From NCBI GenBank assembly GCA_048213135.1, contig PS015037.1, positions 102,000 through 145,407 on the forward strand: 43,408 nucleotides of DNA, given 5' to 3'. A program made the translations under genes and the position numbers. Origin of the DNA: Reclinomonas americana ATCC 50394 (Eukaryota > Jakobida > Jakobea > Jakobida). Of the stretch, positions 1 to 15,000 are shown in pieces. The notes beneath the pieces are model-generated. The model saw only the letters and a list, made by a program, of their open reading frames with translations, was not told the origin of the DNA and ran no database searches. Within the stretch, counting starts at the first letter, position 1, and every line of letters starts with the position of its first letter.

Positions 1-3000
1 GGCAGCAAGGAGGGTGTGCCATGAGATGTATAAACGCGAAAATCTAATTGTTGTTTAATTATGGTGGAGGCTGTGATTAGGCCCAAACCATCGTGTCGGT
101 GACAAAGTGAATAACATTCGTAAAGTAGCTGAAGGCGAAGAATCGCTCAATGAGCGGGAACACGATGAGCAGCTTCAGCGGTTCGTTGATGAAAATGTCC
201 TCGGCCAGGCTGTGCAGGAAGGCGACACGCGCGCGGTTAGTGACAACAACACACACGCAAACGATGTTCGCCACCACGAGTTGAGACGCAACGCGACAAA
301 GGTCGATCCGAATACGACCTGATCGCTGGTGGTCTCTCGCAGCTGACCAATCGTCAGGATGGTCATGTATGACAAGAACGCACCAACGCCCCACGACAGC
401 GCGTACATCCAGTACACGGTGGTATACGGCAGCGAATACTGCTCGAGCCAGCGCTTGAAGCGATTCCACAGACCTGTACAAGCGCACGTACGGTGAGTTG
501 GACCACGCACGAGACACATAAAGCAGTCGTTATGAAAACGACGTACCTCGCTCTCCGCGTGGGGCGTATCCACTGTCGAGTGCCACCTTTGGGTCGGTGA
601 CAAATTTCTCGTTCATGTACACGTGGCGCTTGGTGCGCAAGTACGTGGCGGGGGCGTCGTAGACCACCAGCTGATGGCAGTCGCGGTAGCAGTTGTGCGA
701 GAGCGACAGTGCGTACAACGGCTGTCGCGCGCGGGAGAGATGAGTGGCATGCAGAACACGACGCAGTCATAAAGAGTGCACACCGGTGGAGCCTTGGCGT
801 TGCGCGTGTCATCCTCGGCCTCGCGCGCCTCATCATCCTCGCCACCGGCCAAGTCCACCATGGTCTCCAGGCGGCTAAAGGTGTCGGACGGAGGCTTCTC
901 GGTACACAGTTTCACACCAGACGAGGCGCCTTCGATGAACAGGCCAACTAACGACAGCACCATCACCGGTCGCTCTGTGGACGGCAGCGATGCACTCTTG
1001 TCGTCGGGTGTGTCGATCTGTGCCCCCCCGACAACATGTGATCAGTGAAAAGAGTGCGCGCGCAGAGGCGATGTTCGGTGTGTCGTACCTCGCGGTGCGC
1101 CAGCGTCACGTGGACGCCAGGTGGGGTGGGAATCACCAGCTCCTCAACGTCCTTGGTGGTGGCCTGCCCGCCAAACATGCGAGTGTTAGTGCGCTACGCA
1201 TATTGAAACTCGTACACAGGCCACGCCGCCTTTGCCATACTCACCAAGCCCTGCTCCACTTCGCGCTGCACGGCGCGCAAGTTGCGATCTCCACCACTCA
1301 TGAATTTCAGCGGGCACACAATCTGCACCGATCACGTCGTCAGACATCTATCTGCTCAGTCAACGATGCAATTGCTACGCAACAGCCTCGTGGCGCTTCT
1401 CGGAGCGCACTGTCAGCCGGCCAGTGTAGGTGCGAATGTTTGGAGGAATCTGCAGCGGCCGGTAAAATCCTGGGCGCAGCACAATGGTCGACGGCAGCAA
1501 CCCGTGCGGAGCAGATGCCATTAGTTCCTGCACACCAGTAGCGTGATGATGTCAGAAACAGAATGAAGCAACGCATATGGCAGAGAAGAAGCATCGTACC
1601 GCAAATGTTGGCTCCTTGTTGCTGTCGTCCGCCTCCTGCTTGGCGTTGTGTTCGTTGTCATCCTCGTCTGGCGCCAGATCCGGTCGTACATACGCCACAT
1701 GTGAGCTATCCAACACACCGCCAATCACTGGCGCGATTTTGTTGGCGCGCTGCTTGCTCATGACGGCTGCGCAGTGTGGATTTGCAAATCAGTACGGGCG
1801 AGGACACTGACAATAATGAAGAAAGTGTGCGTACCGACAGCGCCCTCAGAAGCTCGACGGGTCGACACGGCGACTGTGAGACGGGAAGCGGGGGTGTCAG
1901 AAGACGTCTGTCAACGCAAAACCATGTTTGTGAGGAGAATCGCTGTGTACCAATGGCTGCCTGTTCATACGACTCGTCCAAGTCCTCGGCCTGACCGCCG
2001 TCAGAGAAGACGTCCACATCGACGCCAGCCTCGTCCTCGACTACGACTCCGTCGTGCACCACGAAACCAGGCAACGCCGCACCCGGCGCCTGTGCACAGC
2101 AACGATCGCCAAGGTGAGTGTCACAAATACTTGGAGGTGAAGAAAACTTGCTGCGCACCTCTGGTGAGCCGACCATAAAGATTTCCTAGATGACACGGAG
2201 GTCAGTGTCACAAGCACGAACTCAGAATGGCGTAGCACGCAAGCGAGCGAGCGTACCCTCGCTGTCAGTGCCACACTGCGGCGGCGGGCTCCACCCTCAA
2301 CCACGATGCACGGCGGCGGCGGCATTTCGTCAGCAAGCAAGTCGCCACTTCCATCTGCACATTGCAGACACGTTGTAAGTATTCTCCTCCTCACCAGACA
2401 ATGCGAGAGAAACCGACGAAACTCTGACCGGCACCACGCTGCGCAAATAGATGATGCAGTGGTGTCAGCTGTGCGTGCAGCGGAGAAACACACATAGCAC
2501 ACACACAGAGTCGAACCTCAAACGGTGGCGGCAGCGGATTGGGTGAGTGCATCGAAGCAGATCTGGCCACTGCGTGCACAAGAGACAATGGTTGAGAAAC
2601 CAATGCCGTGCAGACAGCACTACTTGCTTCCAATGCATCGCAACTGATTGCACCGAGTCGCTGTCATGCAGACGGCAACATGGAATTCAATCGTAAGTAA
2701 CAGGATGATCACAACTACAAGAGCAGTGCTGACGACGCAACGTTTGCAGGAACTGCAAAAGGCTCGTCTGTGTCACGAACAGAGAGAGCACTTCCGAGTT
2801 AGCATGACGACAAAGTGCAGGATCACAGCGACACCGCGTACCACCAGAAGCGGGTGGCAGAGCAGCCACGTTTTCTACGGTGAAAAAGACAATAACGTGT
2901 GAGGAAGCCATGATCAAACAGGCAAGGCTGCTCGCTCTTGTTGCACTCACGAGAAGTGTTGATTCCGACCACTGCGCCTGTGGTCCAAGCACCCTGTCGC

Positions 3001-6000
3001 AGATAAATGTACGTTAGGACACGAGGATCCGACAACGGCACCCGCGGTAGAAAGACCTTGTTGGCGGACGCACTGGCTTGGAGTGGCTTGTACTCGGCTG
3101 CGTGTGGCACACTTGTTGTCAGTATATCATGTGCGTTGCGACGCGCACACACGACCGCCGTACTCACCGGGGGCAATCGACTCGGTCAGCTTCGCATACA
3201 GCATCTTGATGCGTTGTGCTTCACCGTGCTCCAGCCACGTGTCACGCAGTGGAACGCGAGGCGTGAGACGGAATGGGATGCTGATGAGGAAGGCCGCAGG
3301 AATGATCATCAAGCCTGGCAAAAAGAGGGTTGGTGATGCGCATGCCACATGTGCAAGGCTTGCGGCAAATAAAAACACTCAACCAACGACGAGGCCAATC
3401 CACAAGTCTTGCACAATCGACGTGGCCACGCTAACTTGCATCTGATTGACAAGCACGGCGTGCATGTACAGCACACCAATCGTGGCCAACCAAAGCACCT
3501 GCAAAGTGAAGAATGAGAAACCATTGACACAAAGTCTTCACCATGTGACACGCAACAGTGAGTCGCTGTGTGCGACGGTAGCGTTCCCAAGGTCCGGCAG
3601 TCACCACCGACACCCACGTGTGCTGTGTGGCCAGTCGCTGCGCCATGCGAGTGCCCATTTTGAAGACACTCTGTCGACGCCGATTCAACTCAATGACCTT
3701 GGACACAACAGCTGCAAGCGATCGTAGTGAGCGAGAAGGAGAAGGGCCTGTGCGATTCGAGAGGAATACACGTGTCGGGCAAACCTTTGAACTTGGCCAG
3801 CGCCTCGACGTGCCGTCGCAGCTTCTCCTCCAGCACACTGCCTTCTGTGGCCAGCTCACTCGCTGCCTCAGTGGCCTCATCCTCAGTCATGGTGGGGCAC
3901 GAACTGATGGTGGAGGCCATGAGGCCGCGGTTCGGACGCAGCGCCGATTCGGTGAGTGCCTGTCCGGGTGAGCGCAAAAAGTTGCCTTGCCGTTCGGCAG
4001 GCACCGAGAGTGACGATGGAAGCTCCAGTCGCGGTTGCTGTGAGGAGCGGTGAGCTGATGCGGCCACCTTCTTTATGGCAGTCTGTGTGCTCTCACTTAC
4101 CGAGGGTGGCAGATTGGCAGCGAGAAGCTGTGATCCGGCGCGGTCAAACTGCACGCCCAAACGCACACATTATCACCAGGAAGACTACTGACAGCACGTG
4201 AAACTCGAAATGCACGCAACGGATGCCGACAGAATTCTGCCGAGTACCAACTTGGGTGGTGGCTGCACGTGTTTCTCCTTTAGTCAACAAGAGGACAGAC
4301 AGACAGACAGACAGCAAGCAAGCTGGGTTGACGCACCTCGGCAACCTCAGTCGACACCATGCTGCTCGACTCGGACGACAGACTGTCCGAGTGGGCCGTG
4401 CCGAGCGAGTCGGTCGGGGTGGAGCATCCGGCCGAGAACGACTGCGATCGCTGTCGGCGCGGGCCGCGGCGAGGCGGAGTCATTCTCGACGCCGAATCGG
4501 CGTTTGACGACTGCTGCGTGAACGACTGACGTGGCGCGTAAGCACATCAGGCGGGACAGAGTAGTGTGTGCAAGAACTGGTGATCTCACCGGTGATGCAA
4601 ATGGTCTGTCGCCATCAAGTATGGTGGGAACCACCGTATTCGATCGCGTGTGTGGCAGATCAGGCGACACTCGCGACAGCGCACGACTGAGTGACAATCG
4701 AGCGACTCGGTCAGTCACCATGGCCAGCGAAAGAAACGATGAAATAGGGGGACGAATCGCGATGCACTCACCCCAACGCTCGCGGAAGCGCAGCAGTGGG
4801 CAAGTCGGCAGAGACGTTGCGACGGTGACGAGATCGGTCGCGATCGGGAGACAAGGCGTGCCCGCGGTGCTTGGGTGCCATGCGTGAGGAGGCGCGCGGA
4901 CGCACAGGAACTGATGCATATTGCGGCTGCTGCTGTTGCTGTTGCTGCTGTTGCTGCGCTTGTGAGTCGACAACCGCTTGATCAGGCCTGGAGGCTATTG
5001 CCAATGTAGAGCCCTTGGCCAGGAATTGCGACGCATCCCTGCGCGTGCGTGGCGTGAGACACAACGCCGCCTCTCCTCTGTAAGAGTGGGCGAATGAGCG
5101 ATGAACCTGGCAAGGAATCCCTCCGGCAGCAGCTGAACCGCCGGTGCATTGCACGCCGTACGTCGTGCCAACACCTCCTTCACCAGGTCCGCAAAGCGGA
5201 AAATACCGCGGAACATGGGCAATTCGACCTCAGTCTGCACGTACGTGTCAGNNNNNNNNNNNNNNNNNNNNNNNNNNNNNNNNNNNNNNNNNNNNNNNNN
5301 NNNNNNNNNNNNNNNNNNNNNNNNNNNNNNNNNNNNNNNNNNNNNNNNNNNNNNNNNNNNNNNNNNNNNNNNNNNNNNNNNNNNNNNNNNNNNNNNNNNN
5401 NNNNNNNNNNNNNNNNNNNNNNNNNNNNNNNNNNNNNNNNNNNNNNNNNNNNNNNNNNNNNNNNNNNNNNNNNNNNNNNNNNNNNNNNNNNNNNNNNNNN
5501 NNNNNNNNNNNNNNNNNNNNNNNNNNNNNNNNNNNNNNNNNNNNNNNNNNNNNNNNNNNNNNNNNNNNNNNNNNNNNNNNNNNNNNNNNNNNNNNNNNNN
5601 NNNNNNNNNNNNNNNNNNNNNNNNNNNNNNNNNNNNNNNNNNNNNNNNNNNNNNNNNNNNNNNNNNNNNNNNNNNNNNNNNNNNNNNNNNNNNNNNNNNN
5701 NNNNNNNNNNNNNNNNNNNNNNNNNNNNNNNNNNNNNNNNNNNNNNNNNNNNNNNNNNNNNNNNNNNNNNNNNNNNNNNNNNNNNNNNNNNNNNNNNNNN
5801 NNNNNNNNNNNNNNNNNNNNNNNNNNNNNNNNNNNNNNNNNNNNNNNNNNNNNNNNNNNNNNNNNNNNNNNNNNCGACGACGACGACGACGACGACGACA
5901 GTGGTGAGTTGGACGCGCCAAGAGACAGTACAAGAGGGGCTGCGCACGCACCACACTGAGCCGAGGCCGTCGGTGATGATGACACCAATCGTGAGCATGT

Positions 6001-9000
6001 AATCGGGCGTCGCGCCGCTCTCCAGCTTGCGCACAATCCACGGGTTGACCGACGTGCCGAGGGCCACCTGCCGTCAAGCGAAAGGTCAGCTCACGAGGGC
6101 ACAAAACAGACCACATAGAACACAAAACAGACCATCGTCTGCGTAGAAGGCCGGATGTAGTAGAACGAGTAGCGCACTGGTGCGTCAATGTCGACACCAA
6201 TGGGCGACGTGATGTTGAAGTTGGTCACTCGGGCGGTGCCGTTGATTGGCAGCACACCAACGGCGCCGCTTAGGGTCGGCACAGTGTTTGTCGTCACTGT
6301 CATTGACGACGATACTGTGGACAGCATACGCTGGTCAACAACGAGAGAAAAAAACACGACACATGAGAGAGTGCAAGTGCTCGAAACTGGTATCCCATCC
6401 AGCAACAGTGACATTGGCATGGAACGTGTACGTCTTGCCAGGCGAGAGGACGCCAGGCAGCGGGCGCAGTCCGGTGGTCTTGCCGTCACTATTGTACACA
6501 AACGAGAGGTTTTCGTTGGGCACGCGACGGCCAAGATCGTCTGCGCACGAAACAATGGCGGTGAGTTCATCCGACCATTTTTCAGCCAGTGGCAGCTGCA
6601 CCTGCACACCTTCCATCCACAACGAGTACGAGGCTTGCGACGCCTGCAAGTCAGTCAGCGTCGAGTTGAAGGCCACTTGCACGGCGTTGGGTGTCAGTGT
6701 GTCAATGCGTGGTGAGCCGCCAACTTGTGGCTGTGATAATCATCATGAGCAACAAGCACAACACGGGCAAAAAAAGAACTCGGTGTACAAAAAGAAGACG
6801 CGCTCACCATGTCGAGAAGCAACGAAAATGCTGATCCATACTCCAAACTCGTGGCTCCACTGGCAGAGCGGCGACCGCGTTGTACTGTCACCGAGAAAGT
6901 ATAGCGACCGCTCACCATCTGTTCCGCCGGCACATTGAACACACTGCTGGTTGCCAATGCCGGCAACGGGAATGGACACGAGGTGGGCGATTGAGTGGGT
7001 GAGCTGAAAGAGCACTGCCACGTGTAGAACGTGGTCAGCGTCGCCACCCAGGAGTGGCTGGCACTGGGGTCGGCAACAAACGCCTCCAGCACAACCGATC
7101 GACCGGCGGCCACAGTGCCACCACCCGCTATCGACACCTCCAGTGGGCGGAACACTGATCAGAAGAAAAGGAAGACACAAAGTGAGAAATGTGATATGCT
7201 GGGAGAGAGATGTGCCTCGCGTGCGCGCCCTCCACTAACCGTGCACATCGACCTCCCAGCCGTATCCCTGGGTGATGGAGTCACTGGAGAAGCGCAATCC
7301 AAACGACGAACCTGCGGTCACATGCAAATCAGTCCAACGTTCAAGCTGCCACCGATATCCTCATAACACGACTGGCATGTAACGCAACCAACAGACAACT
7401 CCATCTGAATCGCATCGCTGGACAGCGACGCTGCCGAACCCGAGTACTGCTTGATGAGGCTAGTGATCGAAAAGGTGTTGTCGCTGTACAGCGACAAAAT
7501 ATCCTTGCCCAACTCCGTGTCCAGACGACGAACGTGGAAGTACATGCTTTGTGCAACGGTGGGCGCAGGAGAGATCTGTCAATCCAGATTCAGTGAGTCG
7601 CTCACTCGCATTCTTGCCAGATGCGACAGGAGGGAATCGCAAATGAGTGCTCACCAGCAGCGACCAGCTGCAGTTCAAGTTGGCCGAGTATCCAGTCATG
7701 CCGTCACTGCCGTCATTGATAATGTTTGTAGTACCGTGTGCCACTTGCAAATCTGTGCGACCAGAGCACGTCGGAGTCGCACCGACTGTACCACAACAAA
7801 AGAATGAATGAGCAACGGCGGCACATGTAATAATAACGCGCGTAGACGACAAGCGTACCGATGGTCAATTGTGCCGTGCCGACTTTGGCGTAAACCGGCG
7901 ACACTCGGAAGTGTGAATGGCACACAGAGTAGACGCTGCCGAGCACCGGCGCCGCGTCCACCATGACCACCAGCTGCGACGTTGTCGACAGCGAAGTCTG
8001 CATGGTGGTGGTGAGGCGACCTGCGCCAGTACCTGTCGTCGTGCACGTGTTGCCGGGTTCCAGAGTGACATTGTTGACGGCGTTCAAAAACGTGCCGCTA
8101 ATCGTCAGCAAGCTCGACCGGACGTTGGCCACCAATGTGCCCGGCGAGAAACTCGTCGTGTTGAGGCCCACATACAGACGGCCAGTCAGGTAGTAGGCGT
8201 TTGTGGTGGCACCAACACTCGGCTTCTGGCACAAGTAGTACACGCCGCTGGGGATGGCACCAGTGGTGACAGTCAGCACCGTCGTACTAAGGCCTGTGAT
8301 GGAGCTGGGAGCGGCCGGGACGACGCTCGAGCCGGCAACGAGCGTCCACTGGTTGCACGATGTCGAGGACAGGATGAAGGCCGCAGAATCAGTGGTGAGA
8401 TTGGGTGTCGAGCAGCCTGACAGCGTAACCGTCGTCGGACTGGTAGACGGCTGCACAATGTTCGGGGACAGCGCGTACATCTCTGCGCGAGTACGGATGT
8501 GTGTGTGAGGGAGAGGGAGTAAGCAAGCAAACGCTGCGTGCTTACCATTGATTCCGGCGAAACGAATGCGGTTGTTGCCCTGTGAAAGTGTGTATGTTTC
8601 AGTCCACTTTTCGCGCAATGCACTCCCATCGCACTACAGCCAGACGACGCACCCAGTCCATCACAAGGGCGCCTCCATTCTCTCGCAGGACAAAGCCGCG
8701 AATACTCTGGAATCTCGAAAGAATGGCTGAGGCGTCGGTGGAGCCCGCAGCAGTCGCGCCAGCGAATGGTCCCATGGCACCTGCGCGGTCACATTGCAGA
8801 GTCGGCGGCGCATGCATGGAGGAGACTCACGGCTGTTTTGCGAGGTTCGCTCACCAAAGTTGTTGCCGATCATGACGCGGCGATCGGTGGTAACGAAAAC
8901 GTCGGAGTCGGGGTTGCGAGACCACACCACCAGTGGATTGCCACTGGAATTCGTGATGCCTTTGCCCGCTGTTTGCGCGACCGTTCCGCTAAGTGCGTAC

Positions 9001-12000
9001 GGATACACAGTTCCTGTGTGGAAATAGGCCCAAGGGTGAGAAGCGGGTAGTGTGCCACGCACGAAAAAAGGCACCAATATAGCACAGATGCGCACCGCTC
9101 ATGTCCACATAGCGAACAAATGCGTTTGGTGCATTGCCATTGTCGGCAACAATCAGCCGATTGCCGGTGACGGCGCGCACGAATATCATCTGAGAAATGT
9201 TCACAAACGCTGCCACACTGACGCGACCGACTTGACTGCTGCCGGTGGCCTGGCCAACAAAGGCACTCAGTTGCCCTGTTCATGCATCACCTCACATAGA
9301 TCAGTAACAAGGCGAACAGAGGGGAAGCCTCTCAAGAGCTGAGCGCGTACCTGTGGTCATGTCGAACTTGCGGATGCGAATGCTTTTCTGCTCAGCAAAT
9401 ACGCACACATGGCGCGTGCAATGAGAGCCACGCTACATAGCGCCTACGAAGATAGCAGTGCACGCAACATCGGAGACGTAGAGGACGTTGGATCGCTCGT
9501 CTAGCGCCACCGCAGTCGGAGTGGTCAATTGTGCGACGGCCGCCGAGCCAAGAGTAGTACCGGCGACACCATTGCCGACAATTGTGCTCACCATGCCTGA
9601 AACGCGCACCAAGGTGAGAGACACTTATGTACTTGCAGAAGGGCGTGCCCAGCTCATCGCACGCACCGAGAGCGGTCATCTTGCGGATCGAGTGATTCTG
9701 CGAGTCGGCAATGTACATGGCGTCGGTTGAATCAATGGCCAGCTGCTGTGGCTGATTGAACTGAGCCAGCGAGCGATCGCCATCGGCGCGACCGGCGACA
9801 CCAGTGCCAGCAAAAGTGGACACGCGACCATCAAAGGTGATGCCGCGGATCACGTGATTCAGTGAGTCGGAAACAAAGACGTAGCCGTCGGAAGCTTCCA
9901 CCATGCTGGCCGGCGTGTTGAACGCGGCGGCCGTGAGTAGTCCATCTGTGTAGCCACTGGCGCCAGTGCCTCCAATGGTGCACACGTTCGGGAGCGGTGC
10001 TGCGTGCATCGGTAAAATGTGTCGTCGTCAGCAAGGAGAGAAGAGAGCGCAACAAAAGTATACGTGACGCAACAGATTTGGAACGCGCCCACGTCAATGT
10101 ATGGAAGACCCGGTGACCAGCGGACACACAGGCGCCCAGCAGAGGTGCCTGTTGGCGAGCCACGAATCCAGAAGGCGACGTCTTGCGGTGAGCGCCACAA
10201 CGAGTAGAGGGTGCTGTACATCGAGGCCAGTGGCCAGCTGGCGTCGAGAGTCGGGGCCAGTGCGGATGGGGTGCTGCACGAGGCGGCGAGCACCAATGCG
10301 TAGTTGGTCTGCAAGTCGTTGAAGAGATCGGGCAGACCCGCGCCGGTCAGGCGCAGCGTAAAGTACGAGGTTACGCTCTGCAGCAAGCGATAAGGGGAGA
10401 CAACGCCGGTCACCACGGCTGCACACCACAAATCACTGGATGAGTGCACTGAGGAGAGAGCGACTGTCGTCGACAGACAGATTTGCGTCGCCACACGAAC
10501 CGATGCGGAACACAAAGGCGAACTGATACTGCCACGAGGAGTTCCAACGAACGCACAACGTGTAACTTCCACCGGCGGCACCAAGTGCATTGATTGTCAG
10601 CGTCATGGAAGTTGAGCTGGTGAATGTGCTGCTGACACTGGTGTTGGGGACGGGAGTTGGCGAGACGCAGGTGGTTGAGGAGATGAGGAACGCTTGCGAG
10701 TCGCCCGAGACATTCGACATGCCAAGGCCAGTGACGGTGGACGAGACGCCGTTGATGGGCTGCATCGCCGACACTGACATGGTCGCAATCGTACCTGCGC
10801 AGGCGGCAACAACAGTGGGATTGGTGCTCGCTCGCAACAACAATGACCGCGCTCGCACGTACCACCAATGCCGATGATGCGAATGGCGTTGTTGCTCTCG
10901 TCGGCGACAAATACAGAACCTTTCGACCAGTATGCCGACGATATCATGCTGGCGGGTTGGTTGAAACGAGCCGTGGCGGCCGCGCCATCAACATTGCCTC
11001 CGGCACCCGACAGACCAGCGAGTGTCGTCACCACGCCTGCACACAAACACCGACACAGGGGGGTGAATTCTTTTCCCGAAAAAAAGCGCGCACAGGCGAC
11101 GGAGACATGCGTACCGTTGGGACCGGGCGAGAGCACACGAATGAGATTGTCGGAGAGGCTGCTGATGAGAATCTCGCCACCAATGCCGCGTGCGAGACGA
11201 TTCAGCTGGCCGAACGTGGCAGTTGTCAGCGCGGCGCCGTCGGTGTTGCCCACACCACCAGTGCCGGCAATAGTTGTCACCAGGCCTGATGAATGAATGA
11301 ATGAACAAAGCGTGAATCAAACCGGTAAAATGCATGAAACTCAAGTGTGCAACGTACCGGCAGTAAGGTCCAGCATGCGGATGCGGTTGTTTCCCGAATC
11401 CGCCACCGCCACAGTGTAGTCTGTCAGCGACACGATTCCGCAGGGTGCGTTAAACTTGGCCGACAGCAGCGGGCCGTCGAGGTAGCCTGACATGCCAGAC
11501 GTCTGACCGGCCAGCGTCGTCGTGTCGGCAGTGATCACGTCGACGTAGCGAATGACGTTGTTGCCCTGCGGCACGGGCAAGGACGGTCGGCACGGAACGC
11601 ACGCACGTAGTCAAGTGACGATGACGATGACGGAGCAACGTACCGAGTCGGCGACCAATAGATTGCGCAGTCGGTCGAATGCAAGTGCCAGTGGACCGGC
11701 AAAGCGAGTGAATCCTCCGTTCAGATCGAGGTAGCCGGTCGTGCTTGTCGACGCGCCGCCAAGAGTGTCCGTGTACACTGCACGTGGTGCGTGAGTTATA
11801 ACTGGCAAGCAGGAGACGCAGACAGAGGCAGCGTGGCACTCACTCGTATTCAAATCAAGTCGACGAACACGATTCTGCATTGCACACAGACAACGTGAGC
11901 TGACACACACAAAGAAGTGCGACTAACGAACGACGCACCGCCTCAGCAATGTAGAGAATGTTAATGTCTGGATTGTAAGCCACGTCCGTCGGCGAGCGGA

Positions 12001-15000
12001 ACTTGGCATTGGCGACGAGCGGGGTGGTGGGATCGTGCAGCTCGTTGAAAACATCACCGATGGTGCCAAACTGTCCCGCCACGTACATCAGAGTGCCGGC
12101 CATGTTCACTCGGCCAGCGCCCTGACCGCCACGCATCGACACCCACATGTCGCCTTGCGACAGCTCAGTGAGCCCAATGTACCCAGCGGCTGCAGTGGTG
12201 ACCACTGTACCGACGTTGGCCGCTCCTGTGCACACACAATGTGAGATGTGTGCCATGACAAGACCGCGTATGGCGACAGCACGAGAGACACACACCGACA
12301 AAGAGCGCCGACGCGGCAGCATACGGCGACGACGCACTCCAGCGAACACAGAGGAAGTATTGGCCCGCAGTGAGACCGGAGCTGTTGACCACCAGCTGCA
12401 GCGTCGACGTGTTGAGTAGCGACTGCACAGCGACACTGCTGGCGCCAGCCGGCGTCGGCACTGCATTCTGGCACGTGGACGCAGCCGTGACGAGAACGAC
12501 CGACGAGGTATCGCCCGACACATCCACGAGACCGCTACCGACCAAGCGGACCGATTGCGCAGAGCCGGCAACAATGGTCATTGGCGTGGCTTCGGCGTAC
12601 GCTGCACGATGTGTTCGAATGTAAGTCGATGGAAGAAAAAAGAGATTAGCAAACTCACTGACACGTACCAATGTTGAGGTAGCCGAGCTCACGGTGGCCG
12701 CTCGTGGTGGACCAGCGACCGCACAAACGATACACGCCACTGGCGGCACCGGCGGCATTCACTGCCAGCGTGATGGAAGTGGTCGACACCAATGTCGACG
12801 TGATGGACACACCGCTAATCCCCGACGGCGAGACACATGTGCCGGAGGAGCTGATGAGAAGGAAGGCCCGAGTATCTGTGGAGACGTCCACAAGGCCACA
12901 GCCGACAAGCGTCACCGTCTGTGCAGCGGCCGCAGCTATCGCGGGTGGACTGACAAACATGACGCCGGGTCCCGCAGAGACGTAGCGAATGCGGTGATTG
13001 TTCAGCTCGGTGACAAGCACGTTGGCGTCGGGTCGGACAGCGACGCCAGATGGACCATTGAACTTGGCCACATCGGCGTTTCCGTCGGCGAATCCCGCCG
13101 TTCCCGAACCGGCATATGTGTCCACCGTGCCCGATCCTGCGGGAGACACCAATGTCAGCGAGCAAGAAACGCTGATGGTCGTACGAGCGTCGACGTAAAC
13201 GTACCGACGGACAAAGCACGGCGCAGCTTGTGGTTGCCCTGTGGGAGAGAAGGTGAGGGAGCGGGAGAAGGGCAAAGAGGGGACAAAGAGTGAGGGCGCA
13301 ACAGAGTCGGCGATGAAAATGTGTCCGCTCGGCGCCACGGCGATGCCGAGGGGCGACGAGAAGCGAGCCGACAACGGCACGCCATTTGTGCTTCCCGGCG
13401 TTCCTGCCGCACCGGCAAACACAGAGATTTCACCTGCATGCAGGAAGGGAGACGATTCAGTGCATTGCACGGAGGCTCAACGACCAGTCGAAGCGTTTTT
13501 CTTTCGCAACTGTTGCCGTAATTGATTCGGCGGAGGGTGTGACCGCTGCTTTCGGCGACAAGCAGCGTCATGGGATTCGAGGACAACCAAGCGAGACCGC
13601 TGGGACCATTGATCGACCCAGGCAGTGCGCCGTCCGTGGTGGCTCCTGCTCCGTTACCGGCAACAGTGGAGACAGTTCGTGCCGTAATGTTGAGGCGCCG
13701 CAGTCGGTGCGACGGCTGTGCAATCAGTATCAGCAGCTACCCACACAGCATCTCGACTAAAAGAGAATGCGAGGAAGGAAACGCACTGTGCCGTCGGAGA
13801 TGAGGAGAGCAGTGGCCGCCGATGTCTCCAGCACGATAAAGGTCGGGCGCTGGAACGTGGCCGATGTCGCGGCACCGTCGGTGGTGCCGGCGGCGCCAGT
13901 GCCCGCAATCGTCGACACGTAACCCACCAGCAGTTGAATGACACGAATCACACGACCAGAGGCCTCCGACACATACAGGAGACTGTTGGTTTCATCGAGT
14001 GCCAGACCCCACGGCTCATTAAAGGTGGCCGCGGTAAGGAAACCGTCGGTGGAACTGGCAGCGCCGCCAGCCAGTGTTGCCACTGTGCCGCTGTTGTTGA
14101 TTGTGCGAATTCTGTGGCTTCCCTGTGCGCGCAAAGGTTTGAGGATGGAAGAGAAAGCGCGAGGATGCACAGAAGACGGCCTCACGTACCGAGTCGGCCA
14201 CATACATCATGCCCGTGCTGGCCGAGATGACAATGGAGGTGGGCGTGTTGAACGACGCACTCTGCGCACTCCCGTTGGCGGTGCCCGCAGTGCCGATACC
14301 AGCCAGCGTGCACACAGCGAGTTGCTCTGTGCAAAAACAAACAGTCAACACAAACAAACTCATCATGCAGCAGCAGGTGGTGGCTCACCAATCGTCAGAG
14401 CACCAACGTCAACGTACGGACTGTTGGGTGACCAGCGCGCGCACAAGCGATACGAAGCACGCGACGCGCTGCTGGCGCTCACCGACAGCAGCAACGACGA
14501 CGACCCCTGGTACTTGGTCGTGATGGTGATGCTCGACTGCACGAACGAGCTGCGAGCGCGCACGTGCATGTGTGAGAAAGAGAGAGAGAAAGTAACGGGA
14601 GACGATGCGTGAGCATGGCAATCCTCACCACGACGAGGTGCCGAGCACAAAGGCGTTCTGCTGTTGCGACACGTCGGGCAGGCCGACGCCCGAGAGCACC
14701 ACCGGCTGCGTGTCCACAGCCAGCACCGTGCTGGGGCTAATCGAGGTCACCGAAGCCACGNNNNNNNNNNNNNNNNNNNNNNNNNNNNNNNNNNNNNNNN
14801 NNNNACGTCACCACGTAGCCTGCAAGTGAGTGAGTGAAAGTGAGTGAGGAGGTGATGCGGTGAGAGAGGGAGAAGGAAGAGTGCTGCTGCGCAAACCGTC
14901 GGGAGTGATCTCTCGCAGGGCGGCATTGTTCTTGTCGTAGACCAGGACGCCACCCGACGCCCACGTCGCACTGCCACTCGGTGTGTTGAAGCGCGCACTG

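Noticed and set aside
210-300. Apparent frameshift in the polycystin exon near 290
   Set aside because: An 83-bp intron (210-292, donor GTTGCG, acceptor CACAG) restores a continuous ALAEDIFINEPLK segment, so no frame error is needed.
4150-4200. Hydrophobic stretch HVLSVVFLVIMCAF as transmembrane helix 1 of the polycystin gene
   Set aside because: It lies in what looks like an intron between a GTGCGT donor near 4337 and a GTGCAG acceptor near 4150.
5094-6200. Open frames spanning 5252-5874
   Set aside because: They consist of unknown residues from the N run and are meaningless there.
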